DNA of 34,281 nt from assembly GCA_001782075.1 (NCBI GenBank), contig MFNO01000027.1:1-34281 (forward strand), in the 5' to 3' direction. This DNA comes from Candidatus Levybacteria bacterium RIFCSPHIGHO2_01_FULL_38_26. Lineage in GTDB: Bacteria > Patescibacteriota > Microgenomatia > Levybacterales > UBA12049. Below, piece by piece: positions 30,271 through 34,281 of this stretch; position 1 is the first letter of the stretch, and each line of letters opens with the position of its first letter. The notes under the pieces were generated by a model. It did not search any database. It was not told where the DNA came from and saw only the letters and a list, made by a program, of their open reading frames with translations. The translations under genes and the position numbers were made by a program.

Positions 30271-31978
30271 GGCCGTTTTTGAGAACCTGACCGACACTTT
30301 GACTTAAACCAAGTCTAAAACCCTCTTCCTCGCTCTCCAAAATCTTGTGCTTTTGGTAAAAAAGATTATACTTTTGAGCCAAATCAAAAAGATAATTACA
30401 TAGGACATTCGGCGCAAACTTGTCAGAAGCCTCCTCCACGACCTCGGGGAAAAGATGAATCGCCCTCAGTAGCAATTCCTCTTCTTTTTCAAATTCGTAA
30501 TTCATGATTCGTAATTCATGATTCGTAATTCCGGCCTTAGCCAACACGCTCTGCGTGCGAGCGAAAGTATATTGCAAATACGGCCCGGAATTGCCCTCAA
30601 GACTTATTGATTCATCAAAATTAAATTCTATATCTCTGCCGATACCACTCTTAAGAAATGCATATTTTACAGCTCCAACCGCGACTTTCTCCGCTGTATC
30701 TTCGTCCATTTCAGGATACGCCTTTTGAATACGATCTTTTGCCTCATCAAGAAGCCACTCGCCTGTAATTACCTGCCCTGTTCTACTTGACATTTTTCCT
30801 TTTGGCAAACGCACCATTCCATGAGCTACATGCTTTGTTCTTGCCGCCAAGTCAGGATAGATATGCTTTAATACATTAAGCAATACTTTGAAGTATTCAA
30901 TAATTTCATTGCCTGTAACTATAATTGATTGGTCATATTTAAAATCCATGTATTTTGTAGGAGCAAGCCCAAGCTCTTTTGCCTCATAAGTAGGGAGTCC
31001 TTGGGAGTTTAGAAAAACTCTGTTGTGCAGTCCATGTTTTTCGCCGTTAAATATCACCGCGCCGTCGCTTTTCTCAAAGACATCTCCAGTATGGTCTCTT
31101 ACTATTTTACTGCCTATATCTCCTGCCTCTGATTCAAAATAAAACTTTTTAAACTTTGTCCCCAAACGCTTGTATATCGTATCAAAGTATTCCAGGCTCC
31201 ACTGTCTTCCCTTTTTATATAAATCTTCTATCTCTCTGTCATGATCATAAATTTTTTTATTCAACTCTATTATCTCCTTTTTAGCTTTTTCATCCTCCTC
31301 GTAAGCTCTTGCCCCTAAGGCATAAGCTTTACCTAAAAACTCAATTTTGCTACTCAATTTTTCATCCTCAATCTGCTTCATCATCTTGCTACCTAACAAA
31401 CTAGATACCGAAAATAGTTCGGCATGACACAAACGGAAAATTCCATAAAGAGCTTTTGCAACGTGTAGTCCCACATCTCCCTGATAACAAACTCTCCACG
31501 CGTTTACTCCCTGCGACTCAAGAAGACGAGATAATGACTCTCCGACAATATTACTATACAAATGGCCTATGTGAAATTCTTTAAACGGATTAGGGTCTGT
31601 AAACTCAATCATTATCTTCTTGTCTTCAAGCCTATTTGTTTTTCCAAGCTTATCTTTTTTCTCCAAAATTTCCTGAAGATTATCGGCAAGATACTCTTTC
31701 GAAAGCCAGAGATTTATAAACCCCGGCTTTACAGCCTCAACTTTTTCAAGACTTTTGAATTTTGAATTTTGAATTTTGAATTTCTCGACTATCTCCTCCG
31801 CCAGCTCCATCGGAGTCTTTGCCTTTGATCTTGCAAATATAACCATTGCGATATTTGAAGAATAATCTCCGTGATTATCATCTTTGGATCGTTCTAAATC
31901 AGGTTTGACATCCTGACCAGTAGTCTTTTTGGTAACCTCAGATAGAATTTTTATAATCTCGTGTTTTATATCTTGCAT
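30233..31978 (-). CDS. argS: Arginyl-tRNA synthetase with three in-frame repeat insertions
   Basis: From the ATG at 31978 the enzyme has 581 residues, normal for bacterial ArgS (550-590). It has the N-terminal Add-1 domain, the HIGH motif FHIGHLYS (136-139), KMSS in LPKGKMSSRTG, NSGPYLQYTFARTQS, and the DALR anticodon domain (LCNYLFDLAQKYNLFYQKHKIL). Three segments seem foreign: 67-76 (FKIQNSKFKS, heptamer repeat), 184-193 (CHAELFSVSS, hairpin repeat) and about 483-495 (TNHELRIMNYE, 14-mer repeat). All keep the frame. An in-frame start at 32014 is rejected because it lies upstream of the -10 box. TAGAAT lies 8 bases ahead of the ATG. Confidence 0.95.
   Translation of the reverse strand: MQDIKHEIIKILSEVTKKTTGQDVKPDLERSKDDNHGDYSSNIAMVIFARSKAKTPMELAEEIVEKFKIQNSKFKSLEKVEAVKPGFINLWLSKEYLADNLQEILEKKDKLGKTNRLEDKKIMIEFTDPNPFKEFHIGHLYSNIVGESLSRLLESQGVNAWRVCYQGDVGLHVAKALYGIFRLCHAELFSVSSLLGSKMMKQIEDEKLSSKIEFLGKAYALGARAYEEDEKAKKEIIELNKKIYDHDREIEDLYKKGRQWSLEYFDTIYKRLGTKFKKFYFESEAGDIGSKIVRDHTGDVFEKSDGAVIFNGEKHGLHNRVFLNSQGLPTYEAKELGLAPTKYMDFKYDQSIIVTGNEIIEYFKVLLNVLKHIYPDLAARTKHVAHGMVRLPKGKMSSRTGQVITGEWLLDEAKDRIQKAYPEMDEDTAEKVAVGAVKYAFLKSGIGRDIEFNFDESISLEGNSGPYLQYTFARTQSVLAKAGITNHELRIMNYEFEKEEELLLRAIHLFPEVVEEASDKFAPNVLCNYLFDLAQKYNLFYQKHKILESEEEGFRLGLSQSVGQVLKNGLNLLGISAPDRM
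30493..30531. repeat. Tandem 14-mer repeat inside argS
   Basis: ATTCGTAATTCATG occurs 2.8 times in tandem (30493-30506, 30507-30520, 30521-30531). Its reverse complement is found exactly at 263-276 beside the four-helix-bundle gene. It codes for TNHELRIMNYE at the junction before the anticodon-binding domain. Confidence 0.9.
31402..31428. repeat. Hairpin repeat inside argS coding CHAELFSVSS
   Basis: The core CCGAA-AATAG-TTCGG (31408-31422) forms a 5-bp stem. The encoded peptide resembles the CHPELVSGS-type peptides produced where a widespread dispersed palindromic repeat is read in frame in other genomes (from memory, not searched). Confidence 0.65.
31753..31783. repeat. Heptanucleotide tandem repeat inside argS
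   Basis: TTTTGAA occurs four times without error (31753-31780) plus TTT. The unit is not a multiple of three, so gain or loss of one copy would shift the reading frame of an essential gene. Confidence 0.92.
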
Positions 31979-31986
31979 AAAATTTA

Positions 31987-32015
31987 TTCTAGCACTTATC
32001 AGCCTCAATTCCAAC
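31987..32015 (-). promoter_or_regulatory. argS promoter, nearly leaderless
   Basis: Minus strand: TTGGAA (32015-32010), 17 nt, TAGAAT (31992-31987) preceded by TGC. Eight bases separate the -10 from the ATG at 31978. Confidence 0.6.
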
Positions 32016-32135
32016 CTGCACTATAACCCATCACCAGGTTATTTTACACCAACAGCATAACATATGGTCAACTAAAACAATCAATTCTTAATTCCGTGTA
32101 TTGACAAGATGCCATGGAGCATGGTAGCTTAGGAA

Positions 32136-32141
32136 TATAAT
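32136..32141 (+). promoter_or_regulatory. -10 box of the receiver gene
   Basis: TATAAT ends 9 bases before the ATG at 32151. TTGACA at 32101-32106 is too far (29 nt) to be its normal -35 partner. CCATGGAGCATGG between them is a possible regulator site. Confidence 0.4.
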
Positions 32142-32150
32142 ATAGAATAT

Positions 32151-32525
32151 ATGGCAAGAATTCTTCTTATTGATGATGACCAGTCTATAGGCGAATTGTT
32201 CTCTTATTCACTTAAGAAAAATGGTTTTGAGACTGTTCTTGCCGTGGATGGAAAATCAGGAATTGACAAGGCAAAAGTTGAAAATATTGACCTTATACTT
32301 CTTGATGAAGTTCTCCCTGATATTCCCGGAAATGAAATCCTCAAAACCCTCAAGCTTGATTCAAAAACCCAAAATATTCCAATCATAATATTATCAAACT
32401 TCAGCCAGGAAGAACTCGTCAAAGAAGCGATCAACGCCGGGGCTCTGGATTATATATTCAAGTATCAAATAGAGCCTGATGATCTGGTCACGCGAGTCAA
32501 ATCCGCCCTGTCAACCCCCAAGTAA
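32151..32525 (+). CDS. Stand-alone response-regulator receiver protein
   Basis: The protein has 124 residues, one REC domain. DDD (8-10), phospho-acceptor Asp52 in LILLDEVLPDIPG, Ser82 and Lys104 are in place, so it can probably be phosphorylated. No output domain follows. It is similar to the three receivers of the pilus operon, and lies beside the ComEC genes (convergent, 6 bp between stops), which would fit a link between pilus control and DNA uptake, though no kinase is near. Apart from this it is an orphan receiver. Confidence 0.88.
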   Translation: MARILLIDDDQSIGELFSYSLKKNGFETVLAVDGKSGIDKAKVENIDLILLDEVLPDIPGNEILKTLKLDSKTQNIPIIILSNFSQEELVKEAINAGALDYIFKYQIEPDDLVTRVKSALSTPK

Positions 32526-32531
32526 GCATTT

Positions 32532-33395
32532 CTATTCCACTATCCAATTTATCCCATCCGTCATGATCTCGATCTCTCCATTCTGATCCATCCTTAATGT
32601 CTTAATTTCTTGATTTCTTAATATCTCAATTATTTCTTTTGCCGGATGACTGTATTTGTTATTCTTCCCCACCGATATAACTGCAAGCTCTGGCTTCAAG
32701 TAGCTTAAAATTTCAGAATCCAAACCGGTTTTGGAGCCGTGATGCGGAACCTGAAGAACATCAATGTCCTGAAGAAAACCACTCAGTATAGCATCCTTAA
32801 TCCCCTCTTTCTGACTATCCCCTGTCAGGAAAAGCGAAAAATCTTTGTAGTTAAAAAGGGTTAAGATATTGGCAAATTCGCTGCTTTCGCCAATCATGCC
32901 TGTTGGGCTTGTTTCTCCAATAAACTCTCTGCTTGGACCGACAATTTCAAGAATTAATCCGTCCTTAAAAGAAAATCTATCCCCCGTATGCAGATACTGT
33001 ATTTTTATATTCTGTTTCTTGATCTCATCTATCAGAACCCGAAATGAGGCTGTATTATTTTTCAAATTCTCTGTTGCAAAAGACTTTATTTTATATCTTT
33101 TGGCAACTTCTATTAGACCATTTAGATGGTCCGCGTGGGGATGAGACAGAATAACCAGTTCTAAATCCCGATCCCAAAACGGCATATGCCCCAAGAGACA
33201 GGACAAGACCGAATTATTTGGTCCACCATCAATTAGAATATCCGACCCTTTTGGCGTTCGAAGAAAAATCGCGTCTCCCTGTCCGACATCACAAAATACT
33301 ACATGAAGTTTTCTATCATTGAATTTAGAATAATGATATACAAAAATCGCTCCCAGTGAAAAAATAACAATAAAAACTATAATTATTTTTCGCAT
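32532..33395 (-). CDS. ComEC-type metallo-beta-lactamase protein, separate gene
   Basis: The protein has 287 residues. A membrane helix or signal (2-21) is followed by a metallo-beta-lactamase domain: VVFCDVGQGDAIFLRTPKG, DILIDGGPNN, the metal motif HPHADH in LVILSHPHADHLNGLIEV, FLTGDS and VPHHGSKTGL. These are the blocks of the C-terminal domain of ComEC/Rec2, thought to degrade one DNA strand during uptake. In most bacteria it is fused to the channel; here it starts 3 bp after the ComEC channel gene and has its own anchor. DNA uptake is inferred from this and the pilus genes. Confidence 0.88.
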   Translation of the reverse strand: MRKIIIVFIVIFSLGAIFVYHYSKFNDRKLHVVFCDVGQGDAIFLRTPKGSDILIDGGPNNSVLSCLLGHMPFWDRDLELVILSHPHADHLNGLIEVAKRYKIKSFATENLKNNTASFRVLIDEIKKQNIKIQYLHTGDRFSFKDGLILEIVGPSREFIGETSPTGMIGESSEFANILTLFNYKDFSLFLTGDSQKEGIKDAILSGFLQDIDVLQVPHHGSKTGLDSEILSYLKPELAVISVGKNNKYSHPAKEIIEILRNQEIKTLRMDQNGEIEIMTDGINWIVE

Positions 33396-33398
33396 TCT

Positions 33399-34281
33399 CT
33401 ACCTCTTTCTGCTAAAGAAAATTATAAAGGCAAAAAGAACACAATAATAAGCTATTATGAATTGCCAGGGGATATTTTCAATATCCAAAACCCCGCTAAG
33501 ATTGCCAAAAAACATAATGATTTTTTCAAAATACACCAAAATCGGCAGAGAAAAGTACAAAATAAAACTGCCCAACCCGGGAATTAAAATTCCAACCAAA
33601 GCGCCTATCCCTCCTATTATCATTAGAACAGGGATTGTCCAAAGAACCAAGCCGTTAGCCACAACCGACCAGATAGAATAAATGCCGAAATTCGACAAAA
33701 GAATAGGCAAAGCTGCCGTCTGAGCCGAAACTGTGGTAACTACTCCCTCCCCAAGGACTGAATTGTTTATTAGTTTTTTGAAATTCTTGCCTCCCTCCAA
33801 AATCGGCTGGATATACAAAAGTCCAAGGGTTGCGAGGAAAGAAAGCTGAAACCCAATATCAAATATCAGACTCGGCGACCACATAAGCATAGAGAAAGCA
33901 GCCAAAAATAATCCGTAAGTTGCCAAAGTTTGCCTTCCCAAAATCCTGGCTGTGAATACCAAAATTCCCATAATTGACGCCCTAACAATAGGCGGATCCA
34001 ATCCTGCCAAAACAGCATACAAACATATCCCTAAAATACTTAACAAAACCGCAACCTGTCTTTTTAAAAACCATCCAAATAAAGAACTTAAAAATCCTCC
34101 CACAAATGTCACATTCATTCCAGATGCAGCCACAACATGAAAGACACCCGAAACTCTCAGGCTTTCTGAAAAATCAGAAGCCAGAGATTCTTTTACACCA
34201 AAAACAATACCCAAAAGAAGTGCCGATGAATTGGGAGGAAGAGTTTTCTCCAACAATGAAATAGCTCTGCTTCTAATAAAA
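33399..34281 (-). CDS. comEC: ComEC/Rec2 DNA-uptake channel, 5' end outside window
   Basis: The frame stays open to base 34281, so the N-terminus is missing. The visible 294 codons cover the competence domain: RSRAISLLEKTLPPNSSALLLGIVFGVK, then the diagnostic VSGVFHVVAASGMNVTFVGGFL (HLLAVSGLHV block), LAGLDPPIVRASIMGILVF and DIGFQLSFLATLGLLYIQP, with about seven membrane helices. An internal TTG at 34256 could be mistaken for a start. It forms the inner-membrane pore for single-stranded DNA in transformation. The nuclease-like domain is in the next gene. Confidence 0.9.
   Translation of the reverse strand, partial: FIRSRAISLLEKTLPPNSSALLLGIVFGVKESLASDFSESLRVSGVFHVVAASGMNVTFVGGFLSSLFGWFLKRQVAVLLSILGICLYAVLAGLDPPIVRASIMGILVFTARILGRQTLATYGLFLAAFSMLMWSPSLIFDIGFQLSFLATLGLLYIQPILEGGKNFKKLINNSVLGEGVVTTVSAQTAALPILLSNFGIYSIWSVVANGLVLWTIPVLMIIGGIGALVGILIPGLGSFILYFSLPILVYFEKIIMFFGNLSGVLDIENIPWQFIIAYYCVLFAFIIFFSRKR

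Noticed and set aside
32101-32141. TTGACA and TATAAT ahead of the receiver gene as one promoter
   Set aside because: The spacing of 29 nt is too long for a sigma-70-type promoter; only the -10 box is retained.
1-34281. Recoded UGA (glycine) as in Gracilibacteria or Absconditabacteria
   Set aside because: TGA ends genes such as the one at 13987-15072, and no conserved gene has internal in-frame TGA.

Overview
The window looks like a chromosomal contig from a Patescibacteria (Candidate Phyla Radiation) bacterium, most probably of the Microgenomates type. This placement is an inference. It rests on AT-rich, very tightly packed genes in the standard code (TGA is used as a stop), a type IV pilus operon with several odd pseudopilins, a split ComEC, many small orphan proteins, and short palindromic repeats read in-frame inside an essential gene. 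No rRNA or ribosomal protein is present, so phylum is likely and anything finer is not secure.

Layout. (1) Bases 1-10797, all on the minus strand: a type IV pilus operon. In transcription order it has a membrane sensor kinase, three stand-alone receiver proteins, the PilB ATPase, the PilC platform, a GspH-like pseudopilin, a pseudopilin fused to a seven-repeat propeller-like domain, two small minor-pilin-like proteins, a PilM-like protein, a GspG-like pseudopilin, a four-helix-bundle (S23 family) gene bounded by inverted repeats, and a LamG protein cut by the window edge. (2) 10798-12933: a palindrome-rich intergenic stretch and two related membrane-anchored proteins sharing a C-terminal domain. 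(3) 12953-22547: sugar and envelope genes (GalT-like, CgeB-like and GT4 glycosyltransferases, two methyltransferases, a GT20 trehalose-phosphate-synthase-like enzyme, an amylo-glucosidase-like hydrolase, a WecG/TagA GT26) and a Fic-fold protein that has lost its catalytic residues. (4) 22787-27886: MreB, a PEGA/beta-propeller surface protein, an HTH plus LAGLIDADG-like protein abutting tRNA-Arg(CCT) and tRNA-Pro(CGG), then Ndk and an M16 peptidase. (5) 27978-30270: three orphan genes in a row. (6) 30233-34281: ArgS carrying three in-frame repeat insertions, a further receiver protein, a ComEC-type metallo-beta-lactamase protein and a ComEC channel cut by the window edge.

How it fits together: the pilus operon and the ComEC pair suggest DNA uptake through a retractable pilus. 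The propeller pseudopilin and the LamG protein suggest surface or host attachment. The kinase and receivers probably set pilus activity, since none of them has a DNA-binding output domain.

The most notable signals are: (a) a family of short inverted repeats that supplies both start and stop codon of a four-helix-bundle gene, exists nearby as an empty MITE-like copy, and shares an exact 14-mer with an in-frame insertion in ArgS; (b) divergent gene pairs whose two promoters share or overlap one -35 box; (c) a prevalence of -10 boxes 6-10 nt before the start codon, implying leaderless mRNAs. All were found by eye; no database search or folding was run.
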